NCBI RefSeq assembly: GCF_020736365.1 | Contig: NZ_CP085988.1 | Span: 541,501-605,500 of the forward strand | DNA length: 64,000 bases | Direction of reading: 5' to 3' | From: Clostridium sp. M62/1 | GTDB lineage: Bacteria; Bacillota; Clostridia; Lachnospirales; Lachnospiraceae | Shown: positions 49,894-57,510 of the stretch, piece after piece | Numbering within the stretch: position 1 is the first letter of the stretch | Layout of the letters: every line of letters starts with the position of its first letter | Notes under the pieces: model-generated | Databases searched by the model: none | Told to the model about the DNA's origin: nothing | The model's input: only the letters and a program-made list of their open reading frames with translations | Position numbers and translations under genes: made by a program

Positions 49894-50310
49894 ATGGGAA
49901 ATCTGTATGGCTATATTCGTGTCAGTACCAGAGAACAGAATGGGGACAGGCAGATTCTTGCATTGAAAGAGCTGTTTATCCCGGAGAAAAACCTTTTTAT
50001 GGATACCCGCCGAGGCAAAGACCTGATGGGAACGTTTTTAAGCGATATTGTCCTGCAGGTGCTATCCCTTGTGGCAGAGAATGAGCGTATCAATATACGG
50101 CAGCGTCAGGCAGAAGGAATCGCTGCCGCCAAAGCCAGGGGCATTCGTTTTGGAAGACCCCCAGCGCCTTTACCGGAAAACTTTCATCACCTGTATCACC
50201 AATGGAAAAACGGAAAAATTACTGGAAAAACTGCTGCGAAACTATGCGGGATGCCGCTTTCCACCTTCCGCTACCGGGCAGAGATTTATGAAAAAAACAA
50301 TTTTTTGTAA
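49894..50310 (+). pseudogene. Serine recombinase/resolvase with an internal in-frame deletion
   Basis: The 138-residue frame (AGGAGGG ahead of ATG 49894) starts like a resolvase, YIRVSTREQN with the catalytic Ser, and reads to NLFMD near residue 36. It then jumps to TRRGKDLMGTFLSDIVLQVLSLVAENER, which in full-length relatives (about 190-205 residues) lies some 60 residues further on. The missing block contains the DRLGRN-type segment with the active-site arginines, so strand exchange should be impossible. The C-terminal DNA-binding helix-turn-helix (GKTAAKLCGMPLSTFRYRAEIY) is intact and could still bind a site. Confidence 0.8.
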
Positions 50311-50328
50311 ACAGATGTTTTACAAAAA
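50302..50328. repeat. Short inverted repeat between recombinase and transposase remnants
   Basis: TTTTTGTAAA (50302-50311) and TTTACAAAAA (50319-50328) form a 10 bp inverted repeat. It could be a terminator for the recombinase frame or an old insertion-sequence end. Confidence 0.45.
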
Positions 50329-50366
50329 CACATATTTATTATATCAACTGCAGGAGGTCATTTTTT

Positions 50367-50880
50367 ATGATGGGAAAGCAAAGTGGACAAATCCAGATGG
50401 TAATCTTAGACATAGATTCTATAATTCCAGAGGATCATCTTCTGAGACAGATAAAAACTGTGTAAATTTTGACTTTATGTACGAAAAGACAGTCCCCTAT
50501 TATTCTCATGTTGGCAGAAGATCTATTGCCCCCGTTGTTCTGATGAAAATGCTGCTAATTGGTTATCTTTATGGGATCAAACCAGATCGGAGACTTGAGG
50601 AGGAAGTATCTCTTAACCTTGCTTACCGCTGGTTTTGCGGAATTGATCTTATGGATAGAGTACTGGATCATTCAACTTTTAGCCAGAATAGTAGAAGACG
50701 TTTTCAAGAGGCCGGCATATTCCGGGAAATTTTTAATAAGATCGTATTGAAGTGTATAGATCTTGGAATCGTATCAGGAGAAATCGGTGTTGCAGATGGT
50801 TCATTCCTTCCAACGGATCCTGGAACAGCCGCTATGAGGCAGTTGAGGCAGTCCAACGCTCCACTGTAAAGTTTCTTGAC
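50367..50880 (+). pseudogene. IS1182-like transposase remnant, two frameshifts and 3' truncation
   Basis: GGAGG at 50353-50357 precedes ATG 50367, which reads MMGKQSGQIQMVILDIDSII…LLRQIK and stops at 50465 because one A appears lost in a run of A near 50455. Homology continues in another frame (NFDFMYEKTVPYYSHVGRRSIAPVVLMKMLLIGYLYGIKP…GEIGVADGSFLPT) to about 50815. A second shift then moves it to SWNSRYEAVEAVQRSTVKFLD, ending near 50880. Only about 170 of some 450-550 residues remain. The family is inferred from the DUF772-type N-terminus. No inverted-repeat ends were found. Confidence 0.8.
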
Positions 50881-50904
50881 AATCCCCTTCTTCCATGGTA
50901 TCCT
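50876..50904 (+). promoter_or_regulatory. Sigma-A promoter of the preQ1 riboswitch/queT unit
   Basis: TTGACA (50876-50881), a 17-base spacer, TATCCT (50899-50904). The -35 hexamer coincides with the last recognisable codons of the transposase remnant (…KFLD). Confidence 0.75.
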
Positions 50905-50975
50905 ATGACACGCAGATAAGCCCATAAAAACCAAGGTCTTACGGGCCTGCCGCCGATTCCCGGCGTTAAATGAAT

Positions 50976-51018
50976 CGAGTGTTCGAGACCTTCCACTCGT
51001 AAAACAAAACTAAAGGAG
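50976..51018 (+). promoter_or_regulatory. preQ1-I riboswitch controlling queT translation
   Basis: P1 is CGAGTG/CACTCG (50976-50981 with 50994-50999); loop 1 is TTCGAGA; CCTT (50989-50992) can pair with AAGG (51013-51016) after the A-rich strand TAAAACAAAACTA, forming the H-type pseudoknot of class I preQ1 aptamers. The pseudoknot uses the AAGG of the ribosome site AAAGGAG (51012-51018), 9 bases before the queT start, so preQ1 binding should block translation. The upstream segment AAGGTCT (50933-50939) is complementary to AGACCTT (50986-50992) and could form the competing state. Confidence 0.85.
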
Positions 51019-51027
51019 AAACAGAAT

Positions 51028-51531
51028 ATGAAAGAATCAAACAAGAAATCCGTGTACCTGCTCACCCAGGGCGCAGCCATCGCAGCGATCTACATTGTGC
51101 TGACCCTCATCTTTGCGCCAATCAGCTTTGGCCCGGTTCAGTTCCGGATCTCCGAGGCGCTCTGCGTCCTTCCGTTTTTCACACCGGCCGCGATTCCCGG
51201 TCTGTTTATCGGCTGCCTGCTGTCCAATCTTCTGGCAGGAGCCATGACCATGGATGTGATCTTCGGAAGCCTGGCAACACTGATCGGAGCTGTGGGCTCC
51301 TATGCCCTCAGAAGAAACAGATTCCTGGTTCTTCTGCCTCCGATTATCTCCAACGCTGTGATCGTTCCGTGGGTTCTGCGCTACGCCTACGGCAGTACAG
51401 ATCTGATCCCGGTAGCCATGGTGACTGTTGGAATCGGGGAGATTCTGGCAGTGGGAGTGCTGGGAAGCATCCTGATCCGCGGACTGGAGCGATACAGGCA
51501 TACGATTTTCGGAGGCGTGAGAACTGCCTGA
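51028..51531 (+). CDS. queT: QueT family queuosine-precursor transporter
   Basis: 167 residues, five or six helices, matching QueT: the N-terminal VYLLTQGAAIAAIYIVLTLIFAPISFGPVQFRISEAL (a glycine/proline-rich first helix pair with the conserved QFRISEAL), then FFTPAAIPGLFIGCLLSNLL. QueT is the substrate-binding S-component of an ECF importer for preQ1 or a related queuine precursor; the shared energising module is encoded elsewhere. The preQ1-I riboswitch in its leader confirms the ligand class. A strong terminator follows at 51565. Confidence 0.95.
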   Translation: MKESNKKSVYLLTQGAAIAAIYIVLTLIFAPISFGPVQFRISEALCVLPFFTPAAIPGLFIGCLLSNLLAGAMTMDVIFGSLATLIGAVGSYALRRNRFLVLLPPIISNAVIVPWVLRYAYGSTDLIPVAMVTVGIGEILAVGVLGSILIRGLERYRHTIFGGVRTA

Positions 51532-51564
51532 TAGATAAGGCGCGGATAGCCATAGAAGAACGAT

Positions 51565-51613
51565 AAAGGGAAGAGCTGTGAATGTTTCCAAATCTCACAG
51601 CTCTTCCCTTTTT
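51565..51613 (+). terminator. Terminator after queT
   Basis: AAAGGGAAGAGCTGTGA (51565-51581) pairs perfectly with its complement (51595-51611), followed by Ts. Confidence 0.9.
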
Positions 51614-51844
51614 CTGTGAGGTTCTGCCCGACAAGCACTCCTTTCCACTGTCAGCCCTGGGGCAACCCGCCAATATGGCTCAAATCTGTTGACATTTCCC
51701 TTTAAAAGAAGTTAAATTAAAGAAACATCCTGCATATGCTTATCTGGCGCAGTCTGCCGGACGGGAAGGCAGGGGAAGGCAGGCGGCTTTTAGAGACGCC
51801 TGATTCCATGGAAAGGAAAAATCAGGTAAAAGGTGGAAAGAAAC

Positions 51845-53242
51845 ATGTATCAGATTGATTTTAATAAACCGCAGCACATTTATTTTATGGGAATCGGAGG
51901 CATCAGCATGAGCGGCCTGGCGGAGATTCTGATGGATGAGGGATTTACCGTCACAGGCTCTGACTCCAAAGAGAGCGAGCTCACGGAGCATCTGAGAAGC
52001 AGAGGGGCCGTGATCTATATCGGACAGCGGGCAGAAAACATCAGACAGGCAGAGCAGACAGGAAAGAAGATTGACGCCGTGGTGTACACGGCAGCTATCC
52101 ATCCCGACAATCCGGAGTTTGCGGCTGCGAGGGAGGCGGGGCTTCCCATGCTTTCCAGAGCCGTCCTTCTGGGGGAGATGATGCGAAATTACAGGGAGGC
52201 TATCGCCGTGTCGGGAACTCACGGAAAGACCACCACAACCTCCATGCTCTCGGAGATCTTTCTGGTTGCCGAGGCAGACCCTACCATATCTGTGGGAGGG
52301 ATCCTTCCGTCCATAGGAGGAAACATCCGCGTCGGCGGACCGGAATTTTTCATCACAGAGGCCTGTGAATATACAAACAGCTTTCTGGAATTTTTCCCGA
52401 CTATTGAGGTGATCCTGAATATCGAGGAGGATCACATGGATTTCTTCAAGGATCTGGCAGATATCCGCAGCTCCTTCACACGCTTTGCAAAGAAAACTCC
52501 AAAGCAGGGAGCCGTTGTCATAAACGGGGAGATTGAAGACTGGCAGGAGATTGTGAAAAACACAGAGGGCAGGGTGATTACCTTCGGAACAGACAGAGGG
52601 TTTGACTACAGCGCAGGGGAGATTTCCTACGACTCCCTTGCCAGGCCGACCTTTGACTTCTATATAAGAGGGGAAAAGCGGGATACCCTGAGCCTTGGAG
52701 TCAGCGGCGAGCACAATGTATACAATGCCCTCGCAGCCGCAGCCGCAGCCCTTGAGGCGGGGCTCTCCCTGGAAGCGGTGAAGCGGGGACTTCTGAGCTT
52801 TACGGGAACCAAGCGCCGCTTCGAGAAAAAGGGAGTCCTGAATGGGGTGACGATCATAGACGACTACGCCCACCATCCCCAGGAGATTCGGGCGAGCCTT
52901 AAGACAGCTCAGAATTATCCCCACAACCGGATCTGGTGCGTGTTCCAGCCTCACACCTATACGAGGACAAAAGCATTTCTCGACGAGTTTGCAGAGGCGC
53001 TTTCCATGGCAGACTGTATCGTTCTGGCCGATATCTATGCGGCTCGGGAAACGGATACACTGGGCATCAGCTCCCGCGACATAGCAGAAAAAATTGAGAG
53101 GCTGGGTAAAAAAGTCTGGTATTTTCATACCTTTGAGGAAATTGAAGAATTTCTCAAAAAAAGCTGTATACACGGCGATTTGTTGATAACTATGGGGGCC
53201 GGAGACATTGTAAATGTGGGAGAAGCGCTGCTTGCAGAGTAG
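51845..53242 (+). CDS. murC: UDP-N-acetylmuramate--L-alanine ligase
   Basis: 465 residues, cytoplasmic peptidoglycan precursor synthesis: it adds L-alanine to UDP-MurNAc with ATP. The N-terminal Rossmann-like domain has FMGIGGISMSGLAEIL, the ATP loop is GTHGKTTTTSM (from Gly124), and the C-terminal domain has DDYAHHPQEIRA and FQPHTYTRTKAF. AAGGTGGA at 51830-51837 supports ATG 51845 rather than the in-frame GTG at 51833. The stop codon is immediately followed by the first DnaA box, without a terminator, so some read-through into the dnaD operon is possible. Confidence 0.96.
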   Translation: MYQIDFNKPQHIYFMGIGGISMSGLAEILMDEGFTVTGSDSKESELTEHLRSRGAVIYIGQRAENIRQAEQTGKKIDAVVYTAAIHPDNPEFAAAREAGLPMLSRAVLLGEMMRNYREAIAVSGTHGKTTTTSMLSEIFLVAEADPTISVGGILPSIGGNIRVGGPEFFITEACEYTNSFLEFFPTIEVILNIEEDHMDFFKDLADIRSSFTRFAKKTPKQGAVVINGEIEDWQEIVKNTEGRVITFGTDRGFDYSAGEISYDSLARPTFDFYIRGEKRDTLSLGVSGEHNVYNALAAAAAALEAGLSLEAVKRGLLSFTGTKRRFEKKGVLNGVTIIDDYAHHPQEIRASLKTAQNYPHNRIWCVFQPHTYTRTKAFLDEFAEALSMADCIVLADIYAARETDTLGISSRDIAEKIERLGKKVWYFHTFEEIEEFLKKSCIHGDLLITMGAGDIVNVGEALLAE

Positions 53243-53494
53243 TTATCCACATTATCCACAAAGTTTTCAACATTTTATGTAAAGGAGCACTGTGGATTGT
53301 TTGATTTACATAATAAAAGTTTCTATTGTATGAAAAACATTGAAAATTCAATAGTTTCGACAGGAACAGACAGGATCAGCGCAGAAGAAAAATAAATTTG
53401 TCCACATTATCCACAATATCCACATGATATTCTGGGGATAAGTGGAAGTGTTTCCTTTTGACAGAACCTGTGTTATGATGATTCCAGTGGATAA
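53243..53494. promoter_or_regulatory. Cluster of DnaA boxes upstream of the DnaD/DnaC-like operon
   Basis: Consensus TTATCCACA occurs at 53243-53251 and 53252-53260 (directly abutting) and at 53407-53415. The last is flanked without gaps by TTGTCCACA (53398-53406) and ATATCCACA (53416-53424), each one mismatch away. Reverse-orientation near-matches are TGGGGATAA (53433-53441) and AGTGGATAA (53486-53494). Weaker sites lie at 53264 and 53291. All but the last lie upstream of the extended -10 at 53471-53479; the last lies over the early transcript. The arrangement indicates DnaA binding here, probably for control of the primosome genes. Confidence 0.85.
53471..53479 (+). promoter_or_regulatory. 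Extended -10 promoter for the DnaD/DnaC-like operon
   Basis: TG-T-TATGAT forms an extended -10. There is no good -35 at 17 bases (TTTCCT); TTGACA at 53458 is too close at 10 bases. It lies between DnaA boxes. Confidence 0.55.
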
Positions 53495-53578
53495 GTCCCC
53501 GAAGCCGTCAGCCTGCAGATGGGCTGGCGGTTCCGGAGGCGAAAGACAGGAAAAACGGCAGACAGAAAGGTGAAGCAG

Positions 53579-54799
53579 ATGGGACAGTTCATACAGAACC
53601 GTCTGGCCCATGAGGTGACGGTCATCCCCAATGAATTTATAGACAGATACATGGCAGAGGCTAACGGCGAGTATGTGAAGGTATACCTCTATATTCTCAG
53701 ACACGGAGGCAGTGCAGACGATGTCTCCGAGATTGCGGATGCCCTGAATCACACGGAGGCAGACGTGCGCCGCGCCCTCGTCTACTGGGAGAGGGTGGGA
53801 GTCCTTGCGCTTACAGACAGGCCGGCGCCCGCCCGCCCGTCTGTTTCCGCCCGGCAGTCCCCGGCTCCTTTAGGCGGGTTCTCCCTTTCCTCTGGACAGG
53901 GCGTCTCTGCTTCCGGTCAGACAAAGCCTTGCCAGGGAGCCGGCTCCATGGAGGGAGGCAGCCCCGGAACGGGAGATATTCTCTGCAGGCTGTCAGGGGA
54001 TGAGGAATTCTCCCAGCTTCTGTATATCGCCCAGAAGTACCTGAACAGGACTTTTACCCCCACAGACTGCGATGTGCTGGCCAACCTCTACGGGAACCTC
54101 CATATGCCCACGGAGCTTCTGGAGTATCTGATAGAGTCCTGCGCCCAGAATGGACATACCAGCATCCGCTACATAGAGAAGGTGGGACTGAGCTGGCATG
54201 AGAGGGGCTTTAAGACGGCGGAGGAGGCCAAATCCCAGTCCATGGGCTATAAGAAGGATATTTTTGCCGTGATGAAGGCCTTCGGCCTGTCTGGGCGAAA
54301 CCCGGCCAACGGCGAGATTGATCTGATGGACAAGTGGTTTGGAACCTACGGCTTTACCAGGGAGATTGTGGTGGAAGCCTGCAACCGGACGATGGCGGCC
54401 ATTCATAAGCCCAGCTTCCAGTATACGGACAGCATTCTGACTGAGTGGAACCGGGCAGGAGTGCGCACCATGAGAGATGTGGAGGAAGTGACGCGGATGA
54501 GAAAGGAGGAGGCGAGAAGGGCCAGAGAGTCAGGCCAGTCCGCTTCCCTGCAGGCAGGAGCCAGGGGAGCGGCAGCTTCCGCAAGACAGACAGGGACGTC
54601 CGGCTCCAGACGCCAGGGCGCCAGAAAGAGCTCCAACCGCTTCCACAACCTGGAGGAGCACGGCTATGATTATGATGAAATGATCTGGAATATGATCAAT
54701 ACAGGAGCCTCAGACAGCCCCGGGGAGCCTCAGAGCGTCCGACAGGAGGCCCGGGGCGGAGAGAATCCCGGGGCGTCCCGGGGATTCCCGGACAAATAG
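53579..54799 (+). CDS. DnaD-domain replication protein
   Basis: 406 residues from ATG 53579 (AAAGGTGA ahead; the open frame extends to 53519). The N-terminal 80 residues form a winged-helix-like region (YVKVYLYILRHGGSADDVSEIADALNHTEADVRRALVYWERVGVL), followed by a Ser/Pro-rich linker and the DnaB_2/DnaD-type domain at about 165-300 (YIAQKYLNRTFTPTDCDVLANLYGNLHMPTELLEYLI…, GFTREIVVEACNRTM). A basic low-complexity stretch and a conserved C-terminal YDYDEMIW end the protein. Proteins of this type help load the replicative helicase at origins or restart sites. It is followed by the DnaC-like loader, 57 bases on. Confidence 0.88.
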   Translation: MGQFIQNRLAHEVTVIPNEFIDRYMAEANGEYVKVYLYILRHGGSADDVSEIADALNHTEADVRRALVYWERVGVLALTDRPAPARPSVSARQSPAPLGGFSLSSGQGVSASGQTKPCQGAGSMEGGSPGTGDILCRLSGDEEFSQLLYIAQKYLNRTFTPTDCDVLANLYGNLHMPTELLEYLIESCAQNGHTSIRYIEKVGLSWHERGFKTAEEAKSQSMGYKKDIFAVMKAFGLSGRNPANGEIDLMDKWFGTYGFTREIVVEACNRTMAAIHKPSFQYTDSILTEWNRAGVRTMRDVEEVTRMRKEEARRARESGQSASLQAGARGAAASARQTGTSGSRRQGARKSSNRFHNLEEHGYDYDEMIWNMINTGASDSPGEPQSVRQEARGGENPGASRGFPDK

Positions 54800-54856
54800 A
54801 AATACTCTGCAGCAAGGGCAGCTCAGAGAACGATTGACAGAATACAGGAGGAAACC

Positions 54857-55858
54857 ATGGCACTGAGCAATTCCCAGTACGATTCCATCATGCGTATTTA
54901 CAACCAGGCACAGCTTCGACAGAAGAGGGAGCTGGATAAGCGCCGGGAGGAGGTTTATGAAAAAATTCCTGCCGTAAAAGAGATCAATGAGGAGATCACC
55001 GCCTCTGCCGTCAAGAGTGCGAGACAGCTTCTGGCAGGAGATGACAGGTCGGCTAAGGGGCTTAAAAGGCGTATTGCAGATCTGTGCGAGGAGAGAGAGG
55101 TTCTGCTGTCCGCCTACGGCTATCCTGCCGATTACCTGGAGCTTCACTATGACTGCCCGGACTGCCGTGACACAGGCTACAGGGACGGGAAAAAATGCCA
55201 CTGTTTCAAGAAGCGGGAGATCAGCCTTCTGTACGATCAGTCCAATATCAGGGAAATCCTGAGCAGAGAGAATTTCGACACCTTTTCCTACGAATACTTT
55301 GACGACACCAAGGTGGACGAGCGCAGCAACAAGACAGCCAGGGAGTACATGCGCCAGGTGGTGGCCCTGTGCCGTTCCTATGTGGAGCACTTTGGAGAGC
55401 ACAAGGACAACCTTCTGTTTACGGGAAAGACAGGGCTTGGAAAAACCTTTCTCAGCAACTGCATTGCGAAGGAGCTTCTCGATCAGAGCTATTCCGTCGT
55501 CTATCTGCCGGCTGTGGAAATGTATGAGATCTTTTCAAAGGAAAGGTTTGACTACGATTCCACAGAGGAGGACAGAGATCGCTCCCGCTATCTGCTGGAC
55601 TGCGATCTCCTGATCATCGACGATCTGGGAACGGAGCTGGTAAACACCTTCACCACCTCCCAGCTCTTCTACTGCATCAATGAGCGGCTGAACCGCAGAA
55701 AGGGAACCATCATTTCCACCAATCTTCCGGTCAATGAGATGCGCGATGAGTTCACAGATCGGGTCATGTCGAGGATTGTGAGCCAGTACACGGTGATCCC
55801 TCTTTACGGGGAGGATATACGAATCAGAAAAAAGCTCATGCAGGCCAGAAGACAGTAG
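54857..55858 (+). CDS. DnaC-like helicase loader ATPase
   Basis: 333 residues. A coiled, charged N-terminus precedes a zinc site CPDC…CHC (about residues 101-119), then the AAA+ core: Walker A TGKTGLGKTFLS (Gly190), Walker B LLIIDDLGTE and sensor I IISTNLP. This is the DnaC/DnaI/IstB helicase-loader family; the zinc-binding N-domain resembles Bacillus DnaI. It should deliver the DnaB-type helicase to DNA. Co-transcription with the DnaD-domain gene and DnaA boxes upstream support a replication role rather than an IS21 helper, and no insertion sequence is adjacent. Confidence 0.9.
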   Translation: MALSNSQYDSIMRIYNQAQLRQKRELDKRREEVYEKIPAVKEINEEITASAVKSARQLLAGDDRSAKGLKRRIADLCEEREVLLSAYGYPADYLELHYDCPDCRDTGYRDGKKCHCFKKREISLLYDQSNIREILSRENFDTFSYEYFDDTKVDERSNKTAREYMRQVVALCRSYVEHFGEHKDNLLFTGKTGLGKTFLSNCIAKELLDQSYSVVYLPAVEMYEIFSKERFDYDSTEEDRDRSRYLLDCDLLIIDDLGTELVNTFTTSQLFYCINERLNRRKGTIISTNLPVNEMRDEFTDRVMSRIVSQYTVIPLYGEDIRIRKKLMQARRQ

Positions 55859-55927
55859 GGGTCGTGGGAGCCAGGATAAGCTGAAAGAGAAGAACTGGTG
55901 GCTTCGCGATTTTGATGCACTCCAGGG

Positions 55928-55957
55928 TTGACTTGATACGCGTAATAATGATATAAA
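55928..55957 (+). promoter_or_regulatory. Promoter for prs
   Basis: TTGACT (55928-55933), an 18-base spacer, TATAAA (55952-55957). A perfect 7 bp hairpin CTGCGGC-CCT-GCCGCAG (56019-56035) lies in the leader, before the GGAGG ribosome site. Confidence 0.55.
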
Positions 55958-56063
55958 GAATAAGGATTTACGTTCTTTTTACATTTATTTCATAATCTTA
56001 TTGACTGTCAGACAGCAGCTGCGGCCCTGCCGCAGAGAGTGATGACAGGTTTGGAGGAAAAAC

Positions 56064-57245
56064 ATGCTGTACGAAGAGAAAATCATTGAAACGATCCCCG
56101 TAGGGCCTCTGGGGTTAATTCCGCTTAAGAGCTGCAGGACCCTGGGCGAGAAGGTTGACCGGTATCTGGTTGACTGGAGAAGAGAGAGGGAGAGCGAGCA
56201 TAAGACCACAATCGCATTCGCCGGCTACCAGAAGGATTCCTACATGATCGACGCAGGCACGCCGCGCTTTGGCTCCGGCGAGGGCAAGGGAACCTTGAAT
56301 GAATCTGTCCGCGGAGATGATCTCTATCTGATGGTGGATGTGTGCAATCACAGCCTTACCTATTCCCTGAGCGGAAAGGTGAATCACATGTCGCCGGACG
56401 ACCATTTCCAGGACTTAAAGCGCGTGATCGCCGCTGTGGGCGGAAAGGCCAGAAGAATCAACGTCATTATGCCGTTCCTCTATGAGAGCCGCCAGCACAA
56501 GCGCACCGGCCGAGAATCCTTAGACTGTGCCCTGGCCCTTCAGGAGCTGGTGAAAATGGGAGTGGAGAATATTATCACCTTCGATGCCCACGATCCGAGG
56601 GTTCAGAATGCGATCCCCTTAAAGGGATTTGAAACCGTACAGCCGATTTACCAGTTTATCAAGTACCTCTTAAAGAATGAGAAGGAGCTTGAGATTGACA
56701 ACGAGCATATGATGGTCATCAGCCCCGACGAGGGCGGAATGCGCCGTGCCGTCTATTTCGCAAACGTCCTGGGACTGGATATGGGCATGTTCTACAAGCG
56801 CCGCGACTACACCAAGATCGTGAACGGAAGAAACCCGATTGTCGCCCACGAGTTCCTGGGAAGCAGCGTGGAGGGCAAGGATGTGATCATTGTGGATGAC
56901 ATGATCTCCTCCGGCGAGAGTATGCTGGATGTGGCCAAGGAGTTAAAGAGAAGGAAGGCGAGAAAGGTATTTGTGTGCGCTACCTTCGGACTTTTCACAA
57001 ACGGCCTTCAGAAATTTGACGAATACTATGAGAATGGCCTGATTGACCGTGTGCTGACCACAAACCTGGTTTATCAGTCAGCAGATCTGCTGTCCAGGCC
57101 CTACTACATCGATGTGGATATGAGCAAATATATTGCGCTGATCATCGACAACCTGAACCACGATGCCTCCTTAAGCGAGCTTTTAAACCCCACAGGGAGG
57201 ATCAACCGGCTGATCAGCAAATACAAGGCAGGCATCAGAGAATAG
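56064..57245 (+). CDS. prs: Ribose-phosphate pyrophosphokinase, long form
   Basis: 393 residues. It makes PRPP from ribose-5-phosphate and ATP, for nucleotide, histidine and tryptophan synthesis. The PRPP-binding loop VIIVDDMISSGESM is at about 274-287; the central FDAHDPRVQNAIP carries the conserved His, and KRRDYTKIVNGR corresponds to the catalytic flexible loop. It is about 75 residues longer than usual PrsA, mostly from an N-terminal extension and small insertions, which occurs in clostridial forms. GGAGG lies ahead of ATG 56064. It has its own promoter and a terminator at 57391. Confidence 0.93.
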   Translation: MLYEEKIIETIPVGPLGLIPLKSCRTLGEKVDRYLVDWRRERESEHKTTIAFAGYQKDSYMIDAGTPRFGSGEGKGTLNESVRGDDLYLMVDVCNHSLTYSLSGKVNHMSPDDHFQDLKRVIAAVGGKARRINVIMPFLYESRQHKRTGRESLDCALALQELVKMGVENIITFDAHDPRVQNAIPLKGFETVQPIYQFIKYLLKNEKELEIDNEHMMVISPDEGGMRRAVYFANVLGLDMGMFYKRRDYTKIVNGRNPIVAHEFLGSSVEGKDVIIVDDMISSGESMLDVAKELKRRKARKVFVCATFGLFTNGLQKFDEYYENGLIDRVLTTNLVYQSADLLSRPYYIDVDMSKYIALIIDNLNHDASLSELLNPTGRINRLISKYKAGIRE

Positions 57246-57310
57246 CCGGGTGATGCGCGGGAGCTGAGCCAGGGGATTCTCCGGGCCGGACTGTTTAAAA
57301 CACCCATAAC

Positions 57311-57380
57311 AGCATCAGCAGAGAACAGAAACGATCAGAATAGAACAGAAAAAATCAGAAACGATCAGAAAAGATCAGAC
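57311..57380 (+). repeat. Seven-unit 10-bp tandem repeat after prs
   Basis: In exact 10-base register the sequence reads agcatcagca, gagaacagaa, acgatcagaa, tagaacagaa, aaaatcagaa, acgatcagaa, aagatcagac; the consensus is roughly AnnATCAGAA. It is non-coding and lies directly before the prs terminator. Confidence 0.6.
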
Positions 57381-57390
57381 AGAGAACGGG

Positions 57391-57427
57391 AAGGAGGCTG
57401 CCGCTTTTGAAGGGCTGCCTCCTTTTT
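57391..57427 (+). terminator. Terminator after prs
   Basis: AAGGAGGC-TGCC pairs with GGC-TGCCTCCTT (one mismatch), followed by TTT. Confidence 0.8.
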
Positions 57428-57510
57428 GCAGCTGCCGCACAGGAAAGACCGCCTGATTTCCCGTGCAGGAAAACTCGTCAGGCAGGAGAATATGGAAGGG
57501 GGAAGCCTAT

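Noticed and set aside
51740..53173. Long minus-strand open frame (477 codons) antisense to murC
   Set aside because: murC is unambiguous on the plus strand; the antisense product has no family features.
53243..53494. Reading the DnaA-box cluster as the main chromosomal origin
   Set aside because: No dnaA, dnaN, rpmH or gidA gene is near and no AT-rich unwinding element with the usual layout is evident; control of the primosome operon is the simpler reading.
54857..55858. Interpreting the DnaC-like ATPase as an IS21 IstB helper
   Set aside because: It has an N-terminal zinc-binding domain, and it follows a DnaD-domain gene with no transposase next to it.
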